Shown here: positions 38,043 to 47,507 of the stretch, in pieces
Layout: the number at the start of each line of letters is the position of its first letter
How positions within the stretch are numbered: the first letter of the stretch is position 1
Source: Pseudomonas taiwanensis
GTDB lineage: Bacteria > Pseudomonadota > Gammaproteobacteria > Pseudomonadales > Pseudomonadaceae
DNA: 64,000 bases
Direction of reading: 5' to 3'
NCBI RefSeq assembly: GCF_013393345.1
Contig: NZ_QJRF01000067.1
Location: 207,350-271,349, forward strand
Notes under the pieces: generated by a model
The model's database searches: none
Seen by the model: the letters and a program-made list of their open reading frames with translations, nothing else
Told to the model about the DNA's origin: nothing
Program-made: the position numbers and the translations under genes

Positions 38043-38879
38043 ATGTATTTTCTGGTGTTGTTGCTGGTGCTCTGGATCGAGAAGTTCTCTGCCTGGCGCC
38101 GGCATATCCAGCAAGACGGCTTCTGGCTGCGCGAACTGGCCAAGGCTGAGACCAACCCACGCTTGAGCGAGCGTCCCTGGGCGATCCTGGCGCTGCTGGT
38201 ATTGCCGCCGCTGGTGTTGCTGGCGCTGGTCCTGCTGCTCCTGGAACCGGTGGCCTATGGCTGGCTGGCGTTGCCGGTGCACCTGCTGGTGATCATCTAC
38301 AGCCTGGGGCGTGGAGATGTGCTGTCCGACCTCGGCCCCTTCCGTGATGCCTGGCGTCGCGGTGACACCCAGGCTGCCTATCACGTCGCCGAACGCGACC
38401 TCGGACTGGAGGCGGACGAGGGCGGCGACCTGTTGCAACAGGTTCAGGGTTATCAGCTCTGGCAGGCGTATCAAGGCTTCTTTGCGGTGATCTTCTGGTA
38501 TGCGCTGCTGGGGCCCGTGGCGGCCCTGGCCTACCGGCTGTTTGCGCTGGCGGCCGAGCATGCTGCGACGCCTGCCCTGCAAGAGCGTGCGGAGTCGATT
38601 CGTCATGCCTTCGACTGGCTGCCTGTCCGCGTGCTGGCAGCGAGTTTCTCGCTGGTGGGCAATTTCGTCGGGGTCAGCCGGGTGCTGCTGCATGAATTGC
38701 TGAACTGGGACATCTCGGCCCGGCAGTACATCGAACTGGCCGGTCGTGCCGCCGCCGAACTGCCGGAGCCCGTCAGCGGCGATGCCGGCGTGGCAACCCT
38801 GGACGCTCTCTGGCAACTGCTGGTTCGCGCCGCCGTGCTCTGGTACGCCGGCTTCGCCGTCTGGGCGCTGCTGTTCTGA
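38043..38879 (+). CDS. ampE: Regulatory signalling membrane protein AmpE
   Basis: 278-residue inner-membrane protein of the AmpE/CobD-CbiB-like family, encoded with ampD in many gamma-proteobacteria. It begins MYFLVLLLVLWIEKFSAWRR and has about four hydrophobic segments. FFAVIFWYALLGPVAALAYR and AFDWLPVRVLAASFSLVGNF match family motifs. The RBS is GAGGAGG. Its function beyond the ampDE operon is not well understood. Confidence 0.92.
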   Translation: MYFLVLLLVLWIEKFSAWRRHIQQDGFWLRELAKAETNPRLSERPWAILALLVLPPLVLLALVLLLLEPVAYGWLALPVHLLVIIYSLGRGDVLSDLGPFRDAWRRGDTQAAYHVAERDLGLEADEGGDLLQQVQGYQLWQAYQGFFAVIFWYALLGPVAALAYRLFALAAEHAATPALQERAESIRHAFDWLPVRVLAASFSLVGNFVGVSRVLLHELLNWDISARQYIELAGRAAAELPEPVSGDAGVATLDALWQLLVRAAVLWYAGFAVWALLF

Positions 38880-38892
38880 TCTCCGCTCCATC

Positions 38893-38922
38893 CCCGCCCG
38901 ATGCAGCCGTCGGGCGGGTCCT
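38893..38922 (+). terminator. Terminator of ampDE
   Basis: A nine-base stem, CCCGCCCGA/TCGGGCGGG, with an eight-base loop, followed by TCCTT. Confidence 0.75.
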
Positions 38923-38934
38923 TCCTGCTTAACC

Positions 38935-38961
38935 TTTAGTTACAGAAACTCCTGCCGATAT
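38935..38961 (+). promoter_or_regulatory. Probable FliA (sigma-28) promoter of the chemoreceptor
   Basis: TTTAGTTA at 38935-38942, 11 bases, then GCCGATAT at 38954-38961. The consensus is TAAAGTTT-N11-GCCGATAA: seven of eight bases match in the -10 and five of eight in the -35. Chemotaxis transducers are commonly FliA-dependent. Confidence 0.65.
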
Positions 38962-39127
38962 CGGGTACACAGATGGGCGCGCCAGAATTGTCTGACATAG
39001 CTCACAGAAGTAGCTGATTGAAATCCGGTCGCCGTCTGGCAGTGGGGAGAAGCTGCCGGGCCTTGGCGGAGCACTGTCAGTCGTTCGGAGCGCGCCCATA
39101 ACAATAAATGAGAACAGGAGACGTCTC

Positions 39128-41158
39128 GTGAAGACCCTGTTGTATCCTGCCATCGCCCTGATGAACCGACTCAGCTTCGGCATGAAGTTCAGTCTGATCA
39201 GTGTTCTGTTCTTCCTGCCGATGTTGATCACCAATTTCTACTTGGTGCGCGACTCCTACCGTCAATTCGTCAATACCCGGTCCGAGCTGCAGAGCTTGGA
39301 CCTGCTGGGTGCCAGCCTGAATGTGCGGCGCAATCTGGAAAGCCTCAACGACCTGGTCCTGATCAACTCGATGATCGGCCAGTCGGGTCAGGCCGGGGAC
39401 CTGGAGAAGCGCATCACCAGCCTCGAGCAGGATCTGCTCAAGACCCTCCAGGGGCTGGCGCCGGTCGCCTCCGAGCCTGAGCAGGTCGAAGCCTTCAATA
39501 CCAAGCGCGACGAGCTGGTTGCCGCCTTGCAGGCTGCCAAGGGCGAGACGTCCCTGCAGAGCAAGAGCGCGATGATCGAGAAGCTGCTGGGCAACTCCCA
39601 GGTCTTCATGAAGTTCGTCTCCGGCCAGGCCGGCCTCAGCCAGGACGACCAGGCTGACGTGCGCCAGATCACCGAGCTGGTCACCACTACCACGCCGCAA
39701 GTCACCATGGCACTCGGCAAGGGCCGCGCCATTGGTGCCTATTCCCTTGGCCAGGGCTTCCTCAACTCCGCCGCCAGCACCAAGCTCGACGACCTGCTGC
39801 TGGACCTGGACAAGCTCAACGCTGAGTACGGCCTGAAGATCGCCGATGCCCTCGACGGCAGTCCGCGCGGTCATCAGGCGCTGGATGCGCTGACCGCCGC
39901 CAGCCGCGACACCATCAAGCAGAACGCCACGCTGTTCGAGGACAAGGTCATCATGGCCGACACCCTCGACACGCCCTGGCAGCAGTTCTACGACCAGGTC
40001 AGCACCTCTCTGGAAAAGACCTACCAGCTCAACGACGGCGCCCTGGCGTTCCTCAAGGCCGAGCTGGAAAGCCGCCTGGCTGGCAAGCGCGTACAGACCG
40101 TGTTGCTGGTGGTGGCGCTGGTGGTGGTGTTCCTCGCCATCGTCTACCTCTACAGCGGCTTCTATGTGTCCACCCGCACCACGTTGAAGAGCCTGGGCAA
40201 GGTGATGGACCAGGTTGCCGGCGGCGACATGACCGTGAGCTTCCGCGCCGAGAGTCGTGATGAGCTGGGTGAGTTGGGCCAGGTGTTCAACGGCACCGTG
40301 GCGAAGATCCACGATCTGATCGAACTGGTTGGCCACACCGTCTCCGAAGTGGAGCGCCAGGCCGGCCGCGTCGAGCAGGTTTCGGGTGAAAGCAACATCG
40401 CCGTCGCCGGGCAACGCAGCCAGATCGAGCAGGTGGCCACGGCCATGAACCAGATGTCTGCCACCGCGCAAGAAGTGGCGCGCAGTGCCGCCGCGGCCGT
40501 GGACAGCGCCCAGAGCGTCAACCAGGAAACCGTCAGCGGGCGCGCCCTGGTGGAGTCCCAGTTGGGCAGCATCGAGAAACTGGCCAGCGAGATCGACCAG
40601 TCGGTGAGCGTGATCAACCAGCTGGCTGCGGACAGCGCCTCCATCAGCCGCGTGCTGGAAGTGATCAAAGGCATCGCCGAGCAAACCAACCTGCTGGCCC
40701 TGAACGCTGCCATCGAAGCAGCGCGTGCGGGAGAGCAGGGGCGTGGTTTCGCCGTGGTGGCAGACGAGGTGCGTACGCTGGCCAAGCGTACCCAGCAGTC
40801 CACCGAGGAAATCGAGCAGATGATCGCCAAGCTGCAGGGCGGAGTCGGCGCTGCGGTCAAGGCGATGAATGTCAGCCACCAGATGGCCGACGGCACCGTC
40901 AACCAGTCCGGCAAGGTGCAGGCCGCGCTGGAAAACATCCTCGGCGCGGTGGGCATGATCGTCGACCAGAATCAGCAGATCGCCGCCGCCGCTGAACAGC
41001 AGACCGCAGTGGCCCACGATATCGACCAGAACATCGTGGAGATCAACCACGCCGGCGAGCGCACCGCCGCAGGGGCGAGTCAGACCGAGAAGGCCAGTCG
41101 CGAGCTGTCCGGCCAGGTCGCGCAGCTCAAGCAACTGATTGGTGCGTTCCGGGTCTGA
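39128..41158 (+). CDS. Methyl-accepting chemotaxis protein
   Basis: 676-residue chemoreceptor. A transmembrane helix at residues ~15-40 is followed by a large (~280-residue) periplasmic helical sensing domain, a second helix ([20 protein letters not shown]), a HAMP domain and a signalling domain. The signalling domain carries the conserved hairpin [20 protein letters not shown] and [20 protein letters not shown]. The GTG start follows AGGAGA by six bases. It occupies the position of PA4520 in PAO1. The ligand is unknown. Confidence 0.95.
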   Translation: MKTLLYPAIALMNRLSFGMKFSLISVLFFLPMLITNFYLVRDSYRQFVNTRSELQSLDLLGASLNVRRNLESLNDLVLINSMIGQSGQAGDLEKRITSLEQDLLKTLQGLAPVASEPEQVEAFNTKRDELVAALQAAKGETSLQSKSAMIEKLLGNSQVFMKFVSGQAGLSQDDQADVRQITELVTTTTPQVTMALGKGRAIGAYSLGQGFLNSAASTKLDDLLLDLDKLNAEYGLKIADALDGSPRGHQALDALTAASRDTIKQNATLFEDKVIMADTLDTPWQQFYDQVSTSLEKTYQLNDGALAFLKAELESRLAGKRVQTVLLVVALVVVFLAIVYLYSGFYVSTRTTLKSLGKVMDQVAGGDMTVSFRAESRDELGELGQVFNGTVAKIHDLIELVGHTVSEVERQAGRVEQVSGESNIAVAGQRSQIEQVATAMNQMSATAQEVARSAAAAVDSAQSVNQETVSGRALVESQLGSIEKLASEIDQSVSVINQLAADSASISRVLEVIKGIAEQTNLLALNAAIEAARAGEQGRGFAVVADEVRTLAKRTQQSTEEIEQMIAKLQGGVGAAVKAMNVSHQMADGTVNQSGKVQAALENILGAVGMIVDQNQQIAAAAEQQTAVAHDIDQNIVEINHAGERTAAGASQTEKASRELSGQVAQLKQLIGAFRV

Positions 41159-41172
41159 GGTTTGATCTCATG

Positions 41173-41200
41173 AAAAAGCCCGCCGATTGGCGGGCTTTTT
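41173..41200 (+). terminator. Terminator of the chemoreceptor gene
   Basis: AAAAAGCCCGCC, loop GATT, GGCGGGCTTTTT; twelve paired bases with a T tract. Confidence 0.92.
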
Positions 41201-41223
41201 TGTGCGTGTTTTTTGCGTTTTCT

Positions 41224-41278
41224 GTAGGAGCTGGCTTGCCAGCGAATGGCCCCTTTTCGCTAGCAAGCTAGCTCCTAC
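41224..41278. repeat. Composite REP pair (gg/t forms)
   Basis: GTAGGAGCTGGCTTGCCAGC, linker GAATGGCCCCTTTTC, and a facing t form ending CTCCTAC. It is nearly identical to the copies at 18759 and 59842. It is followed by AAGGCTCCCGGACCGATG, which resembles the flank at 59897. Confidence 0.88.
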
Positions 41279-41311
41279 AAGGCTCCCGGACCGATGTGCG
41301 AAACGTCATGC

Positions 41312-42100
41312 TCACTCCGCCAGGTCGTGCCAGCCGAACACTTCACAGGCGTTGCGGGTGCTGGCGTTGGCCAGCTCCTCGGGCGTAACGCCACGAATCT
41401 CCGCCAGTGCCAGGCAGATATCCGGGAGGAACTCCGGGCTGTTGCGGCCGTAGGGATGCATGGCGGGCGCCATGTCCGGCGAGTCGGTTTCCAGGACGAT
41501 GTCCTCCAGCGGCAACTGCGCCACCACCTTGCGCAGGCGATTGGCCTGGGTCCAGGTGGGAGCCCCGCCAAGGCCCAGGCGGAAGCCCAGCTTGCGGTAC
41601 TCCTTCGCCTCCTCGAGGCTGCCGGCGAAGGCGTGGATGATGCCGGGACGCTTGAGACGGAAGCGCTTCAGGGTAGCGATCACCGCTGCATGACTGCGTC
41701 GTACATGCAGCAGCGGCGGTAGCTCGAACTCCGCCGCGAGCGCCAGCTGTGCCTCGAACAGGCGCTGCTGGGCGTCACGGTCCAGCTCGGCGACGAAGTA
41801 GTCCAGGCCGATTTCGCCCACCGCGCAGAGCTTGGGATTGCCCGCATGGCGCTCCAGCCACTGGCGCAGTTCCCGCACGTGCTCATCCCGGTGTTGCGCC
41901 AGGTAGATCGGATGCAGGCCCAGCGCGGTGCAGAAGTCATCCCCGGCATTGGCCATGTCCCAGACCCGCTCCCAGTTCTCACGGAAGACGCCGAGCAACA
42001 CTTGCCGGCGAACGCCCAATGCGCGGCAGCGCGCCAGGACCTCGTCGCGGTCAGCGTCGAAGTCGGGGAAGTCCAGGTGGTTATGGGTATCGATCAGCAT
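41312..42100 (-). CDS. TatD family metal-dependent deoxyribonuclease
   Basis: 262-residue TIM-barrel hydrolase of the TatD family. Metal ligands are in MLIDTHNHLDFPDFD at the N-terminus, VGEIGLDYF, LHVRRSHAAV, IHAFAGSLEEA and the C-terminal LETDSPDMAPAMH. The start at 42100 gives the standard family N-terminus; the frame is open 64 codons further upstream but that part is not conserved-looking. It starts the block not present in the reference gene order between PA4520 and speC. Related proteins act as 3'-5' DNases or in quality control. Confidence 0.93.
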   Translation of the reverse strand: MLIDTHNHLDFPDFDADRDEVLARCRALGVRRQVLLGVFRENWERVWDMANAGDDFCTALGLHPIYLAQHRDEHVRELRQWLERHAGNPKLCAVGEIGLDYFVAELDRDAQQRLFEAQLALAAEFELPPLLHVRRSHAAVIATLKRFRLKRPGIIHAFAGSLEEAKEYRKLGFRLGLGGAPTWTQANRLRKVVAQLPLEDIVLETDSPDMAPAMHPYGRNSPEFLPDICLALAEIRGVTPEELANASTRNACEVFGWHDLAE

Positions 42101-42230
42101 GGCGCCAGCATATACCGCCTTTTCCCGGTTCGACATGCCCATTCCCAGGGCGTTCGGGCGGATTTTTCCGGTGCATCCGCTCTGCCTCGGGGCATCGCGG
42201 AGGGCCAGGGAAACAAGGCTGAAAACGCTA

Positions 42231-42259
42231 TTGAACACTCGTTCATGCTGGGCTATGGT
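42231..42259 (+). promoter_or_regulatory. Promoter with overlapping palindromic operator, aminotransferase-ABC operon
   Basis: TTGAAC at 42231-42236, a 17-base spacer and TATGGT at 42254-42259 form a sigma-70 promoter. A palindrome TGAAC-ACTC-GTTCA (42232-42245) covers the -35. This is a good place for binding of the TetR/BetI-like repressor encoded at the end of the cluster; that link is inferred. Confidence 0.6.
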
Positions 42260-42329
42260 TGGCCCCACTCGCCGGTTCGCCGATGCAGCCACGTGACCCG
42301 GATTCCACCCTTAGCAATGGGGCCCGAAC

Positions 42330-44333
42330 ATGCGTTTCGCTTCGCTTGTGGAGAGAATGGCAGGGCCAGGCACAGCCGCCTGGGATATTCACTACGCGGC
42401 CATCGCCGCCCAACGTGCGGGCGAGGATGTGATCGTCCTCAGCATCGGCGACCCGGATTTCGCCACCCCGGAACCCATCACCGCCTCAGCCATACAGGCC
42501 TTGCAAGCGGGTGATACTCATTACTGCGACGTCGCCGGCCGCCCTGAGCTGCGCCAGGCCATCGCCGATCTGCACGGCCGCCTGACCGGCCAGCCGGTGA
42601 CTGCGGACAGCGCGATCCTCGTGGCGGGCGCGCAGAACGGGCTCTATGCGGCGGCCATGTGCCTGCTGGAAGCCGGTGATGAGGTCATCGTCTTCGATCC
42701 GGTCTACGTCACCTACGAAGCCACCCTGAAGGCCACCGGCGCCACGCTGGTGCGCGTGCCCTGTCCGGCGGAGGGCGGCTTCCGCCCTGACCTCGGCGCC
42801 TTGCGCTCGGCCATCAGCGAACGAACTCGCGCCATCTTCTTCGCCAACCCCAACAACCCGACCGGCGTGGTACTCAACACCGAGGAAATGCAGGTCATCG
42901 CCGAGCTGGCGCAGCAGCATGACCTGTGGGTCGTCGTGGATGAGGTCTACGAGAGCCTGACCTTCGAACAGCCTCACCGCTACTTCGCCACATTGCCGGG
43001 CATGCACGAGCGCACCGTCAGTATCGGCAGCCTGTCCAAGTCCCACGCCATGACCGGCTGGCGCACCGGCTGGGTGGTGGCTGGCCCCGAGCTGGTGGCC
43101 CATATCGAAAACCTGGCGTTGAACGTGCTGTATGGGCTTCCTGGCTTCGTGCAGGAAGCGGCGTTGACCGCCGTGCGCACCTACGACCAGGTGACCGGGG
43201 AAATGCGTGAACTCTACCGCCGTCGCCGCGACCTGGTGGTCGAGGCGCTGCAGAATTGCGCACCGCTCAAGGTGCTGAAGCCCGAGGCGGGGATGTTCGT
43301 CCTGCTGGACGTACGCGGCAGCGGCCTCAGCTCCCTGGACTTCGCCTGGAAACTGTTCCGCGAGACCGGCGTCTCGGTGCTGGATGCCGCGGCCTTCGGC
43401 CCTTCCGCAGATGGCTTCGTGCGCCTGTCCTACAGCTTGGGTGAAGCGCAATTGGCCGATGCCTGCGCGCGCATTCGCCGTTTTGCCAGCAGCCTGGGAT
43501 CAGGCTCGTTCATCGAAGTACGCCCGACCGTTCCCGCCGATGTTCGGGCCGAGAAAATCGAGCGGCCGAAAATGGTGGAGGTGGATTCTATCCACAAGCG
43601 CTTTGGCCAGTTCGAGGTACTCAAGGGCGTTTCGCTGACCGCCCGGGAGGGCGGAGTGGTGTCGCTGATCGGCGCCAGCGGATCGGGCAAAAGTACATTG
43701 CTGCGCTGCATCAACATGCTGGAGATCCCCAACCAGGGCACCGTCACGGTCGATGGCGAGAGTATTCGTCTCACCACCAGCCGTATCGGCGAACCGATGG
43801 TGGCGGACCAGAAGCAACTGACCCGTATTCGCTCGCGTCTCGGCATGGTGTTCCAGAGCTTCAACCTCTGGCCGCACCGCACCGTGTTGGAAAATCTCAT
43901 CGAGGCGCCCATTCAGGTATTGCGTGAAAGCCGCGCCGAAGCCATCGAGCGGGCCGAGGCACTGCTGGAGCGGGTGGGACTGGCCGCCAAGCGCCATGAA
44001 TACCCGTCATTCCTCTCCGGCGGCCAGCAGCAGCGCGTGGCGATCGCCCGTGCATTGGCGGTCGAACCCAAGGTCATGCTGTTCGACGAGCCTACGTCGG
44101 CGCTGGACCCTGAACTGGTGGGCGAAGTGCTGCGGGTGATCCGTTCCCTTGCCGAAGAGGGCCGCACGATGATCCTGGTCACCCACGAAATGGCCTTCGC
44201 CCGCGACGTTTCCAGCCATGTCGCCTTCCTCCACCAGGGCCGCATCGAAGAGGAAGGGCCGCCTCAGGAGGTGTTCCTGAGACCGCGCAGCGAGCGCTGC
44301 CGGCAGTTCGTCACCGCCCACCAGAATCGCTGA
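42330..44333 (+). CDS. Fusion protein: class I/II aminotransferase + amino-acid-type ABC transporter ATPase
   Basis: 667 residues in one frame. Residues 1-~395 form a PLP aminotransferase of fold type I: NPNNPTGVVL, VVVDEVYESL, and the PLP lysine region SIGSLSKSHAMTGWRTGWVV. Residues ~415-667 form a GlnQ/HisP-type ATPase: Walker A LIGASGSGKSTLLRCINMLE, Q loop VFQSFNLWPH, signature LSGGQQQRVAIARAL, Walker B VMLFDEPTSALDPE and the H loop VTHEMAFA. A ~25-residue linker rich in Pro, Arg and Glu joins them. Both halves look catalytically complete. It is followed by a binding protein and two permeases that would complete an importer. Fusing import ATPase to catabolic enzyme suggests the imported compound, or its product, is transaminated. 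Confidence 0.9.
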   Translation: MRFASLVERMAGPGTAAWDIHYAAIAAQRAGEDVIVLSIGDPDFATPEPITASAIQALQAGDTHYCDVAGRPELRQAIADLHGRLTGQPVTADSAILVAGAQNGLYAAAMCLLEAGDEVIVFDPVYVTYEATLKATGATLVRVPCPAEGGFRPDLGALRSAISERTRAIFFANPNNPTGVVLNTEEMQVIAELAQQHDLWVVVDEVYESLTFEQPHRYFATLPGMHERTVSIGSLSKSHAMTGWRTGWVVAGPELVAHIENLALNVLYGLPGFVQEAALTAVRTYDQVTGEMRELYRRRRDLVVEALQNCAPLKVLKPEAGMFVLLDVRGSGLSSLDFAWKLFRETGVSVLDAAAFGPSADGFVRLSYSLGEAQLADACARIRRFASSLGSGSFIEVRPTVPADVRAEKIERPKMVEVDSIHKRFGQFEVLKGVSLTAREGGVVSLIGASGSGKSTLLRCINMLEIPNQGTVTVDGESIRLTTSRIGEPMVADQKQLTRIRSRLGMVFQSFNLWPHRTVLENLIEAPIQVLRESRAEAIERAEALLERVGLAAKRHEYPSFLSGGQQQRVAIARALAVEPKVMLFDEPTSALDPELVGEVLRVIRSLAEEGRTMILVTHEMAFARDVSSHVAFLHQGRIEEEGPPQEVFLRPRSERCRQFVTAHQNR

Positions 44334-44400
44334 TTCCGGCCGCCGGGCGCGGCCAGTTCGACAAGCTCTAACCACAACAACATCAAGCAGGGCAGAAACC

Positions 44401-45186
44401 ATGAAGAAGTCTCAACTGGCACGTTGGATGGCGGGTGCGGTAATGCTCATGGCAGGCGCGGTGGGCGCGCAGGCCGAAACCCTGAAGTTCGCGATGGCGG
44501 CGGAGCCCTATCCGCCGTTCTCCAGCAAGCAGCCGGACGGCCAGTGGGCAGGCTTCGAGCCGGACCTGATCCGTGCGCTCTGTGCACAGATGCAGGCCCA
44601 GTGCGAGATTGACGAGGTGGCCTGGGATGGCCTGATTCCGGCTCTGATGGCGAAGAAGGTGGATGTCATATTCAACTCCATGTCCGTCACCGAGGAACGC
44701 GAGAAACAGATCGCCTTCAGCCGCGCCTATTACGACACCCCGGTCGCCGTGGCGGCGCCCAAGGCGCTGGATGTCGCCGTCAGCCCCGAAGGACTCAAAG
44801 GAAAGGTGGTCGGCGTGCAGCTTTCCACCGTCAGCTCCAACTACCTGAAGCAGCACTACGAAGACATCGCCGACGTGCGCTACTACGACACCCAGGACTC
44901 GGTGAACGCCGATCTGGTGGCGGGGCGCATCGACCTGATGATGGCCGACGGCATTGCCGTCAGCGCCTTCGTCAAATCCCCTGATGCCCAGGCCGCCGGT
45001 ATCGAGAACAAAGGCGAGGTGCCCTACGATCCGCTGTTCGGCCGAGGCGTGGGCGCCGGCCTGCGCAAGGAAGACACCGCCCTCAAGGCGCGCCTCGACG
45101 ACGCCATTGGCAAGCTGCTGGCCAGCGAGGACTACAAGACCATCTCCGCCAAGTACTTCGACGTCAGCGTCGCGCCGAAGCAGTGA
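44401..45186 (+). CDS. Periplasmic amino-acid-type solute-binding protein
   Basis: 261 residues with a signal peptide (MKKSQLARWMAGAVMLMAGA, cleavage after AQA). The mature start is ETLKFAMAAEPYPPFSSKQP. The family-3 binding-protein features GFEPDLIRALCAQM, WDGLIPALMAKKVDVIFNSM and EREKQIAFSRAYYDTPVAV are present. It delivers a polar amino acid or derivative to the two permeases downstream. Ligand not identified; opine- and lysine/arginine-binding proteins share this fold. Confidence 0.92.
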   Translation: MKKSQLARWMAGAVMLMAGAVGAQAETLKFAMAAEPYPPFSSKQPDGQWAGFEPDLIRALCAQMQAQCEIDEVAWDGLIPALMAKKVDVIFNSMSVTEEREKQIAFSRAYYDTPVAVAAPKALDVAVSPEGLKGKVVGVQLSTVSSNYLKQHYEDIADVRYYDTQDSVNADLVAGRIDLMMADGIAVSAFVKSPDAQAAGIENKGEVPYDPLFGRGVGAGLRKEDTALKARLDDAIGKLLASEDYKTISAKYFDVSVAPKQ

Positions 45187-45246
45187 CCTCCGGAGCCATC
45201 CCGGCTCGACCGGGATGGCGCATTTCCGCCTCGATGAGGGCCTGCA

Positions 45247-45957
45247 ATGCAGTCTTACTTTGAACTGGTCGGCTTCGGTGCCCAGGGCTGGGGCCCGGCG
45301 TTGCTCAAGGGGTTGTGGGTAACCCTGCAGATTTCCGTCGGTGCCTTCCTGGTCGGCATGCTGATCGGTCTTGCCGTCGCCATGGGCAAGCTCAACGGTC
45401 CGCGCCCGGTTGCGCAGCTCATGCGTGGCTATACGACCCTGTGTCGCGCTGTGCCCGAGCTGCTGCTGATCCTATTGCTCTACTACGTGGGTTCGATGGG
45501 GCTCAATAAGCTGTTCGCCTGGCTCGGCTACGGCGATCTCAAACTCAACGGCACGGTGGTGGCCATCGCTGTGCTCGGCCTGGTACAGGGCGCCTATGCC
45601 TCGGAGATATTCCGGGGTGCCATCCAGGCCATTCCCCATGGGCAGATCGAGGCCGCACGCGCGTTCGGCCTTAACGGGTTCAGCCTGTTCCACCGGGTGA
45701 CCTTGCCGATCATGGCACCCAACGCCCTGGCCGGCATGGCCAACCTCTGGGTCAACCTGATCAAGGACAGCGCCCTGATCAGCGTGGTCGGCACCAACGA
45801 GCTGCTCTTCACCGCCAAGCAGGCGGCCGGCTCGACCCGCCAATACCTGACCTTCTACCTCACCGCCGCAGTCTTCTATTACCTGCTGACGGTGCTCTCC
45901 AACCTGTTTTCCGGCTGGCTCGAGCGGCGCTTCCGCCGCTGGACCCCATCGGTGTGA
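45247..45957 (+). CDS. Amino-acid-type ABC transporter permease (first)
   Basis: 236-residue HisQ/HisM-family permease. It opens GLWVTLQISVGAFLVGMLIG. The cytoplasmic coupling motif for the ATPase is AIPHGQIEAARAFGLNGFSL. VNLIKDSALISVVGTNELLF is a family signature. The RBS is GAGGG. It pairs with the following permease to form the membrane channel. Confidence 0.92.
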   Translation: MQSYFELVGFGAQGWGPALLKGLWVTLQISVGAFLVGMLIGLAVAMGKLNGPRPVAQLMRGYTTLCRAVPELLLILLLYYVGSMGLNKLFAWLGYGDLKLNGTVVAIAVLGLVQGAYASEIFRGAIQAIPHGQIEAARAFGLNGFSLFHRVTLPIMAPNALAGMANLWVNLIKDSALISVVGTNELLFTAKQAAGSTRQYLTFYLTAAVFYYLLTVLSNLFSGWLERRFRRWTPSV

Positions 45958-45970
45958 GCGAGGGCCTGTG

Positions 45971-46666
45971 ATGACCGTCACCTGGATATTCGACTACGGC
46001 AAATTGCTGCTCAACGGCCTTGGCACCACCTTGCTCATCCTCGTCATCTCCGCCGGCCTGGGCTTTGTCCTGGCGCTGCTGGTGGCGTTGGCGCGGATGT
46101 CTCGCAACCCGTTGCTGGCGGGAACGAGCCTTGCCTACACCAGCGTGATTCGCGGCACGCCGCTGCTGGTGCAGATCTACATCTTCTACTACGGCCTTGG
46201 CAGCCTGTTTGCCCAGTTCCCGTTGATTCGCGGCAGCTTCCTCTGGCCCTACCTGCGTGATGGCTTCTGGTACATCGTCTTCGCCCTGGTGCTCTCGGTG
46301 GGGGCCTATGTCGGCGAAGTCATTCGTGGCGGCATGAAATCCGTGCCCAGGGGCGAGCTGGAGGCTGCGGCGGCTTTCGGCATGCGTCAGCGCCTGGTGC
46401 TGTACCGCGTCTGGCTGCCCAGGGCGATCCGCCTGTTGCTACCGACCCTGGCCGGCGAAACGGTGATGCTGCTCAAGTCCACCGCCCTGGCCTCCACCGT
46501 TGCCGTGGTCGACCTGTTGGGGGCTGCCAACGTGGTGCGTGCGCAGACCTTCCAGATCTACCAGCCGTTGTTGATGGTGGCGGGTATCTACGTTTGCCTG
46601 ACCTTCATGATCGAAATGGGCTTCGGCCTGGCGGAGCGACGAAGCATGTTCCGCCGCGCGAATTAG
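45971..46666 (+). CDS. Amino-acid-type ABC transporter permease (second)
   Basis: 231-residue HisQ/HisM-family permease. Features are GLGTTLLILVISAGLGFVLA, RGTPLLVQIYIFYYGLGSLF, the coupling loop SVPRGELEAAAAFGMRQRLV, and LLKSTALASTVAVVDLLGAA. The ATG at 45971 is six bases after GAGGG; a GTG one codon upstream is possible. It lies 13 bases after the first permease. Confidence 0.92.
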   Translation: MTVTWIFDYGKLLLNGLGTTLLILVISAGLGFVLALLVALARMSRNPLLAGTSLAYTSVIRGTPLLVQIYIFYYGLGSLFAQFPLIRGSFLWPYLRDGFWYIVFALVLSVGAYVGEVIRGGMKSVPRGELEAAAAFGMRQRLVLYRVWLPRAIRLLLPTLAGETVMLLKSTALASTVAVVDLLGAANVVRAQTFQIYQPLLMVAGIYVCLTFMIEMGFGLAERRSMFRRAN

Positions 46667-46682
46667 GCGAAGGTGACTGTCC

Positions 46683-46776
46683 TGTGGGGGCGAATTCATT
46701 CGCTACGTAGGATGGGTTGAGCGAAGCGATACCCATCGACGGTGATGATGGGTATCGCAGGCTCAACCCATCCTAC
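46683..46776. repeat. Two palindromic repeats: GTGGGGGCGAATTC type and GTAGGATGGG type
   Basis: TGTGGGGGCGAATTCATTCG at 46683-46702 is one arm of a second repeat class. At 46707-46776 GTAGGATGGGTTGAGCGAAG and the facing GCTCAACCCATCCTAC form a large palindrome with inner arms GATACCCATC/GATGGGTATC. They lie between convergent operons and could act as a terminator. Confidence 0.8.
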
Positions 46777-46785
46777 GGGATTGCG

Positions 46786-47409
46786 TCAGGCATAAGCCCC
46801 ACGCCGCAGGCTATCGACCCAACGGCGGCTGATCTCGAGGCCTTCTTCAGCACTGAAGTTGGCGGGATTGAGGCACCACTCCAGCCACAGTCCGTCGAGC
46901 ATGGCCGAAAGGCCGATGGCCGCCAGACGTGGCTTGGCGATGGAAAAGCCTTCTTCGTGAGCCAGCTCCGAGAGCAGCTTTTCCAGCAGTACCAGGGAGC
47001 CGCCGTAGGTGCGTTCGTGGGCTTCGTTCACTTGCGGGGAATGGCGGATCAGGCTCCAGAACACCACCCAGGGGCTGAGCAGGTCGGGGTCCAGGGTGAC
47101 CGGCGAGAAGTAGCCGGTCAGGAAGGCTTCGAGGCGCGCGGCAGGTGCCGGGCCAGCGGCGTCGATGCGCGCGACCAGGGCCTGGGCGACCTCGCTGGCG
47201 AGGGTCTCGTAGGCCTGTGCGACCAGGGCGTCGATGCTACCGAAGTAATGATTGATCAGGCCAACGGCGACGTTGGCCTCCTTGGCGATGCGGCGCACCG
47301 AAATACCCGCGTGGCCCTCGGCGACCAGGCAGCGCAACGCCGCGCGCACCAGATGTTCACGGCGTTCGTCGGGGTTGGTGCGGGGCTGTCGTTCGCGGGG
47401 CGTATCCAA
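46786..47409 (-). CDS. TetR/BetI-type transcriptional regulator
   Basis: About 207 residues if the TTG at 47409 is used (preceded by AAGGA); the frame is open to 47469 without a good start. The N-terminal helix-turn-helix is RREHLVRAALRCLVAEGHAG...SVRRIAKEANVAVGLINHYF, typical of TetR proteins. The C-terminal region (WVVFWSLIRHSPQVNEAHER) is like BetI. It is divergent from the deacylase gene and downstream of the transporter operon, so it probably represses one or both. Confidence 0.86.
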   Translation of the reverse strand: MDTPRERQPRTNPDERREHLVRAALRCLVAEGHAGISVRRIAKEANVAVGLINHYFGSIDALVAQAYETLASEVAQALVARIDAAGPAPAARLEAFLTGYFSPVTLDPDLLSPWVVFWSLIRHSPQVNEAHERTYGGSLVLLEKLLSELAHEEGFSIAKPRLAAIGLSAMLDGLWLEWCLNPANFSAEEGLEISRRWVDSLRRGAYA

Positions 47410-47473
47410 GGGGCGATTTCCTTCGCTCGATGGGCCTGGATAGTACCGCCTGGCCCGAGGACAAACCAACCGT

Positions 47474-47487
47474 CCGGACTCGTCCGG
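47474..47487. promoter_or_regulatory. Palindromic candidate operator between the TetR gene and the deacylase gene
   Basis: CCGGAC-TC-GTCCGG, six-base arms with a two-base centre, lies in the short divergent region 20 bases before the deacylase start. Its sequence differs from the TGAAC palindrome at 42232, so the same protein need not bind both. Confidence 0.4.
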
Positions 47488-47507
47488 CGGCCAAGAGGAG
47501 GTAGGAC

